A DNA stretch of 64,000 nt from Neobacillus cucumis (GTDB lineage Bacteria; Bacillota; Bacilli; Bacillales; Cytobacillaceae). The stretch lies in contig NZ_JAFBEX010000006.1 in the NCBI RefSeq assembly GCF_016908975.1, positions 124,001 to 188,000 of the forward strand, given 5' to 3'. Shown piece after piece: positions 26,965 through 37,842 of the stretch. Numbering within the stretch: position 1 is the first letter of the stretch; each line of letters starts with the position of its first letter. Position numbers and translations under genes: made by a program. A model generated the notes under the pieces. That model had not been told where the DNA came from. It saw nothing but the letters and a program-made list of their open reading frames with translations, and ran no database searches.

Positions 26965-28599
26965 TTATTGCTTATTTAAGGTTTTTATAGTCATACTGCC
27001 TTCATTCTTATTCACAATAACTTCGTAATCCTTTATATATGTTAAAAACTGATTTCCAGTTGAATCCTTAAATACTGCATTTGATTCCAAATTTCGAATA
27101 ATATCATTATCAGTATTGATATTAAGTATTTTCATTTTATTGCATAAATTTGTGCTATCAAAAAAATATTCAACGTTATAATAGTTATATACTTGAACCT
27201 TTTCTCCATCTTCACTAGTCATTTCTTGTGATAGACCGCGAATATTTTTCTCTACTTGATTATAACTTAGACCTAAGTGTTCCATAAAAAACATATAAGA
27301 ACTGGAAAATGTTTTCGGAGCGGCACCAATAATATCTTGTAAGTTATAATCAGATACCTTTGGATTGTTTTCAAGGATAGATGCTGTATTAGCTTTAATA
27401 TATCCGATACTATTATCAAAATTAATGGAGTAAGCATTATTGCTTTTTTCTACTATTTGAACAGGGCTTGCAAAAGATAAAGTTCCAATTTTATTTTTAA
27501 AATTTGGATCTGAGTACATATCCACGTTTTCTCTTGTAATTAACCCCTTTTTATTAATGGATTCTTTTTTTATTTGATTTGCCTTTGGCATAGTAATTTT
27601 ATTGGAAGCAATATTATTATCCGTTAAGCCTAGAGATTTACTATTTAGGATTATTAATGGATCCTGTTTTGTAAACATAAGTAGTATCGTAATAGATAAG
27701 AAAAGTAATAAGAACAGAATTTGTATGGAAAACAACCATCTTTTAAAGGAATTATTTTTCTTTTTCTTCCCCTTGAGGTTTCTCCTTGTATGTGAAAGTT
27801 CATTTTTTCTTTCAAGAAATTGTTCTTGAAGCTTTTGAGTTCTGTATTCCTTCTTTTCTTTTTCATTTAAGGAATTAAACCAGTTTATAAATTCCTTATA
27901 TTCTTTCAAGACTTCTTTACTGTCGCCAAATTTATGGATTTCACCAAAGTGTAACCAAAGTACTTTATCACAGAAGTTTCTTACTTGAGATATTGAATGA
28001 CTAATAAAGAAAATGGTCTTCCCTTCGCTTTTAAATTCCTCCATCCTCTTTATACACTTTTCATAAAAAGTTTGATCTCCAACAGATAATGCTTCATCAA
28101 TAATTAGAATATCCGGATTAGTATGAATCGATATAGCAAAACCAAGCCTAGATTTCATACCACTTGAGTAATTTTTTACGGGCTGATAAATGAAATCACC
28201 TATATCAGCAAATTCAATTATTTTTGGAGTAATTTTACTTATTTCATCATTTTTAAGACCCATCATTAAACATTTCAAACGAATATTTTCTAGGCCACTT
28301 AAATTATTATTTAACCCAGCTGCGATGGCTATGAGTGAAGATTCTCCATTTAAGGTAACCTTCCCGGATGTTGGAACACCAATTTGGGCTAATAGATTAG
28401 AAAGTGTTGATTTTCCGGATCCATTTATACCAATGATCCCAACACTCTCTCCTCTATATACCTCAAAGGATATGCCTCTTAAAGCCGTGAAACTTTTCCT
28501 TTTCTTTTTTATCGCAAGGACATCCAGCAATTTTTCTGACTGTGTTTTATAAAAGCTGTATGTTTTATAAACGTTATTTAATCTTACTATTGGCTCCAC
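26965..28599 (-). CDS. tagH: TagH-type ABC transporter ATPase with extracytoplasmic SH3-like tail
   Basis: ATPase subunit of a wall-teichoic-acid-type exporter. Residues 1-240 hold Walker A (GINGSGKST), the TagH-specific SSLIAIAAGLNNNLSG stretch, signature NYSSGMKSRLGFA, Walker B (DILIIDEALSVGD) and H-loop (FFISHS). A basic linker and a membrane helix (about 285-310) lead to an extracytoplasmic part with an SH3b-like segment, the architecture of B. subtilis TagH. GTG at 28597-28599 has GGAGG 10 nt upstream; the in-frame TTG above it touches the ribosome binding site. It lies 18 bp downstream of the permease gene, inside the Kdo cluster. Confidence 0.92.
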   Translation of the reverse strand: MEPIVRLNNVYKTYSFYKTQSEKLLDVLAIKKKRKSFTALRGISFEVYRGESVGIIGINGSGKSTLSNLLAQIGVPTSGKVTLNGESSLIAIAAGLNNNLSGLENIRLKCLMMGLKNDEISKITPKIIEFADIGDFIYQPVKNYSSGMKSRLGFAISIHTNPDILIIDEALSVGDQTFYEKCIKRMEEFKSEGKTIFFISHSISQVRNFCDKVLWLHFGEIHKFGDSKEVLKEYKEFINWFNSLNEKEKKEYRTQKLQEQFLERKNELSHTRRNLKGKKKKNNSFKRWLFSIQILFLLLFLSITILLMFTKQDPLIILNSKSLGLTDNNIASNKITMPKANQIKKESINKKGLITRENVDMYSDPNFKNKIGTLSFASPVQIVEKSNNAYSINFDNSIGYIKANTASILENNPKVSDYNLQDIIGAAPKTFSSSYMFFMEHLGLSYNQVEKNIRGLSQEMTSEDGEKVQVYNYYNVEYFFDSTNLCNKMKILNINTDNDIIRNLESNAVFKDSTGNQFLTYIKDYEVIVNKNEGSMTIKTLNKQ

Positions 28600-28617
28600 C
28601 GAATTCAAGCCTCCATT

Positions 28618-29421
28618 TTACAAATAATCAAAGAAGTTTTTCCTAAATTTTAAATGCAATGCAGCACCAATAAATAAGATAACTAATGTAAGAGCCCAGA
28701 AATATAACGTGTAGGCCCAATCCTCATAAAACCATGTGTTAAATAAGAGGGATTTTCGAAACCCATCTACTAAATAGTAAATTGGATTTAACATTAACAA
28801 ATTTTGATATATGCCAGGTAATTTGTCTGTGCTCCAAACAATTGGAGTCATGAAAAAGAGCATTTTCATTGTTGTTTGTAACAATGCTTGAAAATCTCTG
28901 ACGATTGTAGAAAATGTTGAAAAAAACAAAGTGAATGAAAATAAGAAAACATATAAACAAAACATATAGTAAACCAATTGAATAAAGAAAATATTTGGAT
29001 GAATCCCGTTTAGAAGAACTATTATTATTAAAAGAAGCAGCATCACAAGAAACTGAAAACTATTACCGATAATTGTTACAGATGGCAGGATGCTAACTGG
29101 AAACTTCATTTTGGAAACAAGGTTTAATTTGGAATAGACACTATTTGAGCCTTGTGTGATAGAAGGATTGATAAAAAACCAAGGAATTAATCCAGAGATT
29201 AACCAAACGAAATATGGAATTCCATTAACTGGGTGACCCCCACGTATACCCATTCCAAATATAAACCAATAAACAAAGATTTGAACGAGAGGATTTAAAA
29301 ACTGCCAGAAGACACCCAAATAATGCATTAAGTATTGTCCTTTAACTTCATAAAATGCTAGTCGAAATATTAAATTAAAATTAAATAATTGTTCTTTTAT
29401 GACTTGTGTTATTTGAATCAT
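28618..29421 (-). CDS. tagG: TagG-type ABC transporter permease
   Basis: ABC-2 family permease, 267 aa with six membrane helices. Characteristic parts are YEVKGQYLMHYLGVFWQFLN near the N-terminus, GLIPWFFINPSITQGSNSVY, LVSKMKFPVSILP and the late MTPIVWS and LNPIYYLVDGFR. The family exports teichoic acids or capsules across the membrane. GGAAG precedes the ATG. Its pairing with the TagH gene is clear; the neighbouring Kdo transferases indicate that the cargo carries Kdo. Confidence 0.92.
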   Translation of the reverse strand: MIQITQVIKEQLFNFNLIFRLAFYEVKGQYLMHYLGVFWQFLNPLVQIFVYWFIFGMGIRGGHPVNGIPYFVWLISGLIPWFFINPSITQGSNSVYSKLNLVSKMKFPVSILPSVTIIGNSFQFLVMLLLLIIIVLLNGIHPNIFFIQLVYYMFCLYVFLFSFTLFFSTFSTIVRDFQALLQTTMKMLFFMTPIVWSTDKLPGIYQNLLMLNPIYYLVDGFRKSLLFNTWFYEDWAYTLYFWALTLVILFIGAALHLKFRKNFFDYL

Positions 29422-29534
29422 ATTATAGCTTCCTATCTTATTTCGTTAGGATTGATCATACACTGAGTTTGAGTTTCAATATAACTATTTTCTAAACCAA
29501 ATGTATATATTCCTTATCTTTAGATGGTTACAAT

Positions 29535-30641
29535 TTATAAATTAGATGCAATCCGTTTAATCGTTTCTTCAAGTGATAACTGTTCTTTTGTGTAGGGGTC
29601 TGCATATCTTGGATATAGAAGATACGCACCTGCAAAAATCTCCTCAACAGATAATTTTCTATTTCTACGACCAGTAATCTGACGATCATCCGTAACTCCC
29701 CAACCTGAATAGAAGGGCGCCCCTACAGTCGTTACCGTAATTCCTCTTAGGAGTGCTTCAAATCCAGATAGTGAAGTGATGGTATAAACATGGTCGATCG
29801 TTTTAAACGAATCCACCAGACTTAAAGGTTCCTGAATTACTTTGGCAATATGCTTTATCTCATTAGGATCTGATTGTTTTGGCCTTCGACCGGTTAAAAC
29901 ATCAGGATGCGGCTTGTAAATAATCTCTGCATCTGGATTTTCTTGGTAAGCTAGCCTTACAAGGTCGTTATTGGTTATTCTCTTACTACATCCTTTGAGA
30001 ATAGACGCATCATCCTCAACTTGGCCAATAACCAAGATTCTCTTTTTCGTCTTCTTCCCGTATATTTCATGAACACTCTTAGAGTCAAGATGATTGTATT
30101 TGCTGATTCCTAAGTTAATTAACATCTCGATACACTTTCTAGATTGGTTAAGTAATTTAGGATTTTGCTCAAAATCATATTGATTTAGAATGTCCTCAAG
30201 ATCACTTGGTTTAGTTGAGTCAAAGTACATTCCTTTTTTATCAAAACATATTGAATATGGCGGTGTATGCATAGATCCAAGTCCAACAGATCTCACAAAG
30301 CCATCTTCGATACGATAAACAGGGATTCCTTTCGTTTCAGCATAACGGCAAATCTCTTGATCTCCACCAAATCCCCAAATGATAATTACCTTTTTTTCTA
30401 ATTTCTTTAGGATTGGTGATAACAAAAAAAGGCTTTTTTCTGCTGGGATAAACATAATTTCATACTCATATAACAGATTTTCAATATATGGCCGCTTCCA
30501 CTTTGAAACATTAAATACTAGGGCTGTGGTACTTTGTCTCTTAGAATCGATTTTGAAGTACCAACTGATAATATTAAGAATCAGTAGGGCAAATTTAATT
30601 ACTTTCTTTACCTTCCTTTTCATACCTAAACGTAAATTCAT
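29535..30641 (-). CDS. Single-module KpsC-like Kdo transferase
   Basis: 368 residues corresponding to one half of KpsC, the module type that in E. coli is C-terminal. Motifs are VYRIEDGFVRSVGLGS, KKGMYFDSTKPSDLEDIL, LVIGQVEDDASI (about residue 207), AEIIYKPHPDV, YTITSLSGFEALLRG and GAPFYSGWGVTDDR. In group 2 capsule bacteria these modules build the beta-Kdo linker on a lipid using CMP-Kdo. The N-terminus has a short basic/hydrophobic segment (about 10-25) that could attach it to the membrane. It lies 15 bp after the two-module kpsC-like gene and is about as similar to that protein's first module as a recent duplicate would be. Confidence 0.88.
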   Translation of the reverse strand: MNLRLGMKRKVKKVIKFALLILNIISWYFKIDSKRQSTTALVFNVSKWKRPYIENLLYEYEIMFIPAEKSLFLLSPILKKLEKKVIIIWGFGGDQEICRYAETKGIPVYRIEDGFVRSVGLGSMHTPPYSICFDKKGMYFDSTKPSDLEDILNQYDFEQNPKLLNQSRKCIEMLINLGISKYNHLDSKSVHEIYGKKTKKRILVIGQVEDDASILKGCSKRITNNDLVRLAYQENPDAEIIYKPHPDVLTGRRPKQSDPNEIKHIAKVIQEPLSLVDSFKTIDHVYTITSLSGFEALLRGITVTTVGAPFYSGWGVTDDRQITGRRNRKLSVEEIFAGAYLLYPRYADPYTKEQLSLEETIKRIASNL

Positions 30642-30656
30642 GGAATTTCCTTTGTT

Positions 30657-32810
30657 TTAATCGTTATTTTTGTTTTCCGTTAAGTAATTAATCACATCAA
30701 ATATTGTACCAAGCTGATTCGTTGTTGGATTTAAATACCGGCAATAAAGAAGATAGGCTGCTGCAAAAATTTCCTCTAGATTTCGGGCCCTCTTTCTTCT
30801 ATCAATTTTTAAGCGGTCAGAGGTTATTCCCCACCCTGCATAGAATGGCATACCAAAGCAATGAACTTCTTTTCCTAACATGAGAGCCTCAAATCCAAGC
30901 TGTGAAGTAACAACATACACCTTATCAAACTGTTCTACTAATGACAATGGATTACAATCATCATAAATAAAAACGGCGTTTTTACCTACATTCCTAGGAG
31001 TTAAGTTCCCTTCTTTTTTACCAGAAATCACATCTGGGTGGGTCTTAATAAAGATATCAGCATTAGGATTCTCTTTAACGGCGGCTTCATACATTTCTTT
31101 GAAACGCTCTTTGTCCGCTAAACCTAGTGTAATGGACATATCCCCTAGCGTTTGATCGACCACTAACACTCGTTGTTTTCCAGCATCCAAAAATTTAGCC
31201 GAATCGATTATGGGAGCATGATTATATTTACTTAAATAATTTACTCTAATCAATTCCATTGATTTTTTTGCATCTTGTAAAAGGTCTTCTCTTTCCCAAC
31301 CGCTTGCATTAAGGATATTTTCGAGTCTTGATGGTCGTGTGGCATCGTAATAAATTCCGACATTATCAACACTTATCGAAAGTGGTGGGGCACCATCCAC
31401 ACCTAAACCAACTGAACGTAAAAATCCATCCTCTAATCCTACATATGGGATATTATATTTTTCTGCTAATGCGATGGCTTTGTTTGCACTTTGTTTCATA
31501 CCCCAACCAGCAATATACGTTAAACTTTCCGTCTCCTCATATGGATTAAATTCTAATTCAGACAGAAAGAAAGAATCCAGATTTGGGATTGCTTGAATTC
31601 CTTTTGATAGTATCCCAATTTTACCTCCGACCTCATTCTTGATGACTGATTCAGGATGTAAAAGTTCCGATTTCACATGGTATGCATGTTGTTTGTTCTC
31701 TTCTTGCTTCTTCATGATTCCAATAAACGAAAGAGCCTCTTCAATGGTAATCATTCTTCTAGTAATTGGATGCATATATTTTGGATAGAGAATGTATGCA
31801 GCTGCAAAAATCTCTTCAATTGTTAATTGTTGATTTCGACGATCAACCTTTTGACGATCATCCGTTAATCCCCATCCAGAATAAAAAGGCGCACCGAACG
31901 TTGTTACAGAAATCCCTCTTAATAAGGCTTCAAAACCAGAAAGTGATGTAATTGTATATACATGATCAATTGTTTGGAAGGAATCAGTCAGACCTAGTGG
32001 TTCAGTAATCACTTTAGCAATATGAGCTACCTCAGCTGGATTTGATTGCATTGCCCGCTTGCCAAATAATACGTCAGGATGTGGTTTATAAATAATCTCT
32101 GCTTCTGGATTCTCCATTGCAGCAAGGATAACCAGTTCATTATTAGTAATTGGCCTAGAACTACCTCTTTTTATGGATTCATCATCTTCCACTTGACCAA
32201 TAACTAATATTCTCTTTTTTTCTTTATGTCCATAGACTGCCTCAATATTCTTAGAAGAGACATTGTTGTACTTACTTATATTTTGTTCTTTGAGAATATT
32301 GATACAATTAACAGCACGATTTATTAAATCCTTATCAGATTGAAAATCATACGTATTTAAAATATCCTCCAAATCACTTGGCTGTGATGCATCATAATAA
32401 AGTGCCTGTGAATCCATAACTAAGGAAATCGGGATACTCTTTGAAGCCCCAAGCTGAACTGAGCGAATAAATCCGTCTTCTATTCGATAAAGAGGAATAT
32501 TATTCTTTTTTGCAAACTGCAATAGACCTGATCTTTCTTTGTAGCCCCATACCATAATAACTTTTTCTTTGTATTTTTCAGCCTTATTGATAATCGACAA
32601 CATACTTTCTTTATCATCAATAAATACTACATCATATTGATTTAAGTAGTCCTGTATGAAGGAGTGCTTCCACTTGCTGAAACCTAATAAAAAAGCAATC
32701 GTCTTTTCCGTCTCCAATTTTGGCTTTAACCGCTTATGCAATATAGCCACTCTCAAAAATTGATTCTTGCCTACTACCTTTTTAATTATTTTTTTAAGCC
32801 TTTTCTTCAT
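30657..32810 (-). CDS. kpsC: Two-module KpsC-like beta-Kdo transferase with swapped module order
   Basis: 717 residues with two GT modules. The first (about 30-360) carries IGQVEDDESI and YKPHPDV, the type found at the C-terminus of E. coli KpsC. The second (about 400-710) begins GILSKGIQAIPNLDSFFLSE and carries VDQTLGDMSITLG (about 556) and IKTHPDVISGKK, the type found at the N-terminus of E. coli KpsC. Both keep the EDGFxRSvxLG, YYDAxxPSxLExIL and PFYxGWG segments. In Gram-negative bacteria KpsC adds alternating beta-2,4 and beta-2,7 Kdo residues to a phosphatidylglycerol-linked Kdo. AAGGTG precedes the ATG. A weak terminator separates it from the HIT gene upstream. Confidence 0.92.
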   Translation of the reverse strand: MKKRLKKIIKKVVGKNQFLRVAILHKRLKPKLETEKTIAFLLGFSKWKHSFIQDYLNQYDVVFIDDKESMLSIINKAEKYKEKVIMVWGYKERSGLLQFAKKNNIPLYRIEDGFIRSVQLGASKSIPISLVMDSQALYYDASQPSDLEDILNTYDFQSDKDLINRAVNCINILKEQNISKYNNVSSKNIEAVYGHKEKKRILVIGQVEDDESIKRGSSRPITNNELVILAAMENPEAEIIYKPHPDVLFGKRAMQSNPAEVAHIAKVITEPLGLTDSFQTIDHVYTITSLSGFEALLRGISVTTFGAPFYSGWGLTDDRQKVDRRNQQLTIEEIFAAAYILYPKYMHPITRRMITIEEALSFIGIMKKQEENKQHAYHVKSELLHPESVIKNEVGGKIGILSKGIQAIPNLDSFFLSELEFNPYEETESLTYIAGWGMKQSANKAIALAEKYNIPYVGLEDGFLRSVGLGVDGAPPLSISVDNVGIYYDATRPSRLENILNASGWEREDLLQDAKKSMELIRVNYLSKYNHAPIIDSAKFLDAGKQRVLVVDQTLGDMSITLGLADKERFKEMYEAAVKENPNADIFIKTHPDVISGKKEGNLTPRNVGKNAVFIYDDCNPLSLVEQFDKVYVVTSQLGFEALMLGKEVHCFGMPFYAGWGITSDRLKIDRRKRARNLEEIFAAAYLLYCRYLNPTTNQLGTIFDVINYLTENKNND

Positions 32811-32895
32811 CGCTTCACCTTATGTTCCTATTGAAATAAGAGTAGTCCCGTTAGTTTCTTCAACTATATGTCCACTAATTCATTATTTTGACATT

Positions 32896-32930
32896 CTAAA
32901 AGCACTAGTCCTAAAAGTACCTAGTGCCTT
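32896..32930 (-). terminator. Weak intra-cluster terminator
   Basis: GCACTAG and CTAGTGC pair across a 12-nt loop, followed by TTTT on the minus strand. It could reduce transferase and exporter expression relative to the Kdo-synthesis genes. Confidence 0.45.
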
Positions 32931-32936
32931 CGTTAA

Positions 32937-33365
32937 TTAATTAAATTGTTTCTTAAGAGCTTCAAGAAAAGCGAGATATCTTTCCTCACTGACAGTTGGC
33001 TGCCTATTTACCTTTTGCTGTGTTGCCTGCTCAATCAAACCTAAACCTTTTGTTGTATCTTCTTCGTCACGAGGAATTATATGGAAGTGAAGATGTCTAA
33101 CAGCTTCACTAATTGTGACAACATACACTCGGTCGACTGACAATTCTCTTTTTAAAGCTTCTTCAAGACGTTTGATCAATGGTCCAACCTTCACCAATTC
33201 TTCATCCGTCAATTCTGACCAGTTTTCTACATGCCTTTTTGGCTCAATGTACATGTATCCAAGAACTTGTGAAGATAGTGGACCAGGATTGACGATCCAA
33301 TCTTCATCTTCAAAAATTGGATTTACTAGTTGCTTGTGTTTTTCACAAATTGGGCATTCAATCAT
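32937..33365 (-). CDS. HIT-family nucleotide-binding protein
   Basis: 142 residues with the histidine triad HLHFHI (AVRHLHFHIIPRD), in the layout of HIT hydrolases or transferases that act on nucleotide phosphoester bonds. A CPICEK motif at the start may bind zinc. ATG at 33363-33365 has AAGGAG 8 nt upstream; the longer frame starts in the ribosome binding site. Lying 15 bp after kdsC within the Kdo cluster, it could act on CMP or another nucleotide by-product; no direct evidence. Confidence 0.88.
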   Translation of the reverse strand: MIECPICEKHKQLVNPIFEDEDWIVNPGPLSSQVLGYMYIEPKRHVENWSELTDEELVKVGPLIKRLEEALKRELSVDRVYVVTISEAVRHLHFHIIPRDEEDTTKGLGLIEQATQQKVNRQPTVSEERYLAFLEALKKQFN

Positions 33366-33380
33366 CTGATCCACTCCTTA

Positions 33381-33905
33381 TTATTGCGTTACTCTTATTT
33401 TTCCGTTCAAAAAGTCTGAAATTAATGCCGGGTAATCAATGGATTGCTGTAAGATATGTTCAATAATTTCCCTTACAGCACCTTCACCACCATTAGAATG
33501 TGCAACATATTGTACTTGTTCTCTAACTAATGGGACTGCATTGTTCGGAGCTGCTCCAAAGCCCACTACCTTTAGAATAGGCAAGTCATTAATGTCATCA
33601 CCAACATAGCAGATTTCATCGAAACTAATCTTCATGTCAGCCATGATTTGTTCCAGGACTTCCAGCTTTTGATGAATCCCCTGGTAAACATAGTTGATTT
33701 TAAGTTCACTTGCACGCTTTGCTACCGCTTCTGATTTTCTTCCAGTTATAATGGCTGTTTTAATACCTGTATAGTGGGCAAGGCTGATACCCATTCCATC
33801 CTGGGTATGGAAGGCTTTATACTCATGCCCATCAGAGCCAATATAAAGCTTTCCATCTGTTAAAACACCATCTACATCAAACACTATTAATTTAATATTT
33901 TTCAT
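33381..33905 (-). CDS. kdsC: 3-deoxy-D-manno-octulosonate 8-phosphate phosphatase
   Basis: Removes phosphate from Kdo-8-phosphate to give Kdo, third step of CMP-Kdo synthesis. Small HAD enzyme of the C0 type, 174 aa: nucleophile motif FDVDGVLTDGKLYIG, then HTQDGMGISL, ITGRKSEAV and metal site YVGDDINDLPIL. The C-terminal NGGEGAVREIIEHIL is typical of KdsC. It begins 10 bp after the kdsD stop and has AAGGAA upstream. Other small HAD phosphatases look similar, but the fit and the neighbours make KdsC very likely. Confidence 0.93.
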   Translation of the reverse strand: MKNIKLIVFDVDGVLTDGKLYIGSDGHEYKAFHTQDGMGISLAHYTGIKTAIITGRKSEAVAKRASELKINYVYQGIHQKLEVLEQIMADMKISFDEICYVGDDINDLPILKVVGFGAAPNNAVPLVREQVQYVAHSNGGEGAVREIIEHILQQSIDYPALISDFLNGKIRVTQ

Positions 33906-33915
33906 TTTCGATTCC

Positions 33916-34890
33916 TTACAATCCTAGATTCATTAGATCATGAATATGAATCATACCAATCGGTTTATAGTTTTCATCCACGACAGGTAATACATTCACT
34001 TTCTTTTCTTCCATCAAATGGAATGCTTCCGCTGCTAACATGTCTTCTCTTATAACAATTGGCGCATAATTGCAAAGATCGCTTACGTTTTTAAATAAGA
34101 TGTCTTGCTCAAGAGCAAATGCTCTTCTAATATCGCCGTCCGTCACAATCCCTATCATATGGCCCTGCTCGTCTACGACACTTGTTGCGCCTAAACCAAC
34201 AGCTGTCATTAAAAACAAAGCTTCTTTAACAGTAGCATCTTCTAAAATCAATGGATTTTTTCTAGTCGATTTAACCACATTATTAACAGTTAATAATAAC
34301 TTTCTGCCTAGTGAACCCGCTGGATGAAACACAGCAAAATCTTCTGCCGTGAAATCCCTTGCTTCCAAAAGCGCAACCGCTAAGGCATCTCCTAATGCTA
34401 GGGTAACCGTAGTGCTAGTTGTAGGAGCCAGACCTAACGGACACGCTTCTTGAACATCACCAATACATAAAAAAACATCTGATTTTCTTGCCAATGTTGA
34501 ATCCGGGTTCTTTGCAATTGCAATAATCTTGGCGCCAATACGCTTAATAGAAGGAATTAGATGCAGGACTTCTTCACTTTCTCCGCTATTTGAGATTGCA
34601 AGGACTACATCATCCTTCGTCACCATTCCTAAATCCCCATGAAGTCCTTCAGATGGGTGTAAAAATAAAGAGGGAGTACCAGTACTTGCCATCGTTGCGT
34701 TGATTTTTCTAGCAATAATTCCTGATTTGCCGATACCTGTGATGACCACTCTGCCTTTACACTCTAGAATCATATTAAGGGCATCATTAATTGACTCGTC
34801 AATGACATTTTTTAAGTTAAGGATTCCCTGGGCCTCTTTTTCCAGCACGCTAATCACACTTGCAGTAAAATCAACTTTAACGTCTAACAT
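33916..34890 (-). CDS. kdsD: Arabinose-5-phosphate isomerase
   Basis: Converts ribulose-5-phosphate to arabinose-5-phosphate, the first committed step to Kdo. SIS domain (about 35-185) with VVITGIGKSGIIARKINATM, TGTPSLFLHPSEGLHGDLGM and AISNSGESEEVL, then two CBS domains (about 205-324) with GIVTDGDIRRA. This is the KdsD/KpsF/GutQ architecture, 324 aa. GGGGAGAAG precedes the ATG. Co-location with kdsA, kdsC and kdsB supports the Kdo role over a sugar-alcohol (GutQ) role. Confidence 0.94.
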   Translation of the reverse strand: MLDVKVDFTASVISVLEKEAQGILNLKNVIDESINDALNMILECKGRVVITGIGKSGIIARKINATMASTGTPSLFLHPSEGLHGDLGMVTKDDVVLAISNSGESEEVLHLIPSIKRIGAKIIAIAKNPDSTLARKSDVFLCIGDVQEACPLGLAPTTSTTVTLALGDALAVALLEARDFTAEDFAVFHPAGSLGRKLLLTVNNVVKSTRKNPLILEDATVKEALFLMTAVGLGATSVVDEQGHMIGIVTDGDIRRAFALEQDILFKNVSDLCNYAPIVIREDMLAAEAFHLMEEKKVNVLPVVDENYKPIGMIHIHDLMNLGL

Positions 34891-34943
34891 GTACTTCTCC
34901 CCTTTTAATCATTCTATCTTTATTTTTATTTTTATTTTAATAA

Positions 34944-36498
<1,555 letters not shown>

Positions 36499-36513
36499 TA
36501 AGAACACCTCGTT

Positions 36514-37842
36514 TTAAATTAATTGATTTAGTCTTGCTGCCAAATTTTTGGCGGTTTGTTCATTTGGTATGCTAATGGTTCCTTCGACTTGATAAATGAA
36601 CCTTAGGTAATAGATAAATTTTTGTATTCTTTCCACATTAATTGGAGTAGATAATGCTTTTTGCAAATCTAGATGCAAATTCTTTGGATCATTAACTTTA
36701 TGAACTACACCCGCAATATTATAAAGGGCTTCACCTAACGTAAGCACTCTTTTATTTTTTGTTAAAGCTTCAATGCCCACAGTAGAGTTAATGGTTATGA
36801 CGGCTTCTGATTTTTTGATCAGTTCCTTCACATTGCATTTTTCCAAGAAAATAACTTCATTGATGTTTTTATATCGATCTTTTAGGTCTTTGTAGTTATT
36901 CCTTGACATATCTTCAGGATGTTCCTTAACGATTACCTTAAGATGACGATTATTTTCTTTATTAAACTTTAAAACGGCTGAATAAACATAGTCTAAAAGC
37001 CCTTCCATCGTTTCTATGTTAGGAGAGTTATAGAAGATCTGAGTATCTCTTGAAACCTGAAATGGAACAAAAACATATTCATCTGGCAAGTCAATTACAT
37101 CATTATTCCGCCTTGAAAATTGCATCTTAAATAAGAAGTACCTTATGGCCTGCGGTAAATTAATATGGACGTAGTAGTTTGGATGTAAACCAATAAATCC
37201 CCCGAACATTGATAAAGCTTTCACAAAAGCTACTCTTAACAAGTTTTCCTTTTTTCTTTTTAAATGCAAAGGGTGTTCAGCTTTAAATAAGAAGTTTTCT
37301 AACCTATTATAATCAACTTTGATAGAATCGTAAAAGTCGGCATCTTGTCTTACCGATGATGCAGCGTTAATTCCTTTGGGATCACATGTTACTGTAGCAG
37401 GTCGGAATAAACCATCCTCAAAGCAAATGACTTTTAATCCCCTTTTTTTGGCTAGATAAGAAGTGACACGATCTATCCAATGATAACCATTAAATAGACA
37501 AATCACGTCAATTTTGTTTTCTACTATAAACTTATCAATATAGTACATATATCTTTTATAAAGGGTTAATGTCTTTTTTGAAACCCTCTTTTTCAATATT
37601 CTTTGGATATATGTCACATTGTAAATTTCCATATTTAATAATTCTTCATTTGAGATGGGGTATTCTTTTTTATTTACTTTGAAGGGGGCGAAAACTGTTT
37701 TAATATCTCCGCTTTTAAACAATAAATCACCTAGTTCCAACTTGATTAGGTAACTGCAATGGCCTAGTTTATTTATTTGGTTAGCAACATCTATAAAAAA
37801 TTTCTTGTTTCTGTTGCCTCGTATAAATAAAAAATTCGCCAT
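36514..37842 (-). CDS. KpsS-like capsule transferase
   Basis: 442 residues of the capsule-synthesis family that includes KpsS, which in E. coli adds the first Kdo to phosphatidylglycerol. Motifs are VICFEDGLFRPATVTCDPKG (about 137-156), YVFVPFQVSRDTQI, LKVIVKEHPED and the late TINSTVGIEALTKNKRV. These match the layout of KpsS-type GT-B enzymes, although the exact acceptor cannot be read from sequence. It is the first gene of the Kdo cluster. Its ATG has AAGGGG upstream. Confidence 0.82.
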   Translation of the reverse strand: MANFLFIRGNRNKKFFIDVANQINKLGHCSYLIKLELGDLLFKSGDIKTVFAPFKVNKKEYPISNEELLNMEIYNVTYIQRILKKRVSKKTLTLYKRYMYYIDKFIVENKIDVICLFNGYHWIDRVTSYLAKKRGLKVICFEDGLFRPATVTCDPKGINAASSVRQDADFYDSIKVDYNRLENFLFKAEHPLHLKRKKENLLRVAFVKALSMFGGFIGLHPNYYVHINLPQAIRYFLFKMQFSRRNNDVIDLPDEYVFVPFQVSRDTQIFYNSPNIETMEGLLDYVYSAVLKFNKENNRHLKVIVKEHPEDMSRNNYKDLKDRYKNINEVIFLEKCNVKELIKKSEAVITINSTVGIEALTKNKRVLTLGEALYNIAGVVHKVNDPKNLHLDLQKALSTPINVERIQKFIYYLRFIYQVEGTISIPNEQTAKNLAARLNQLI

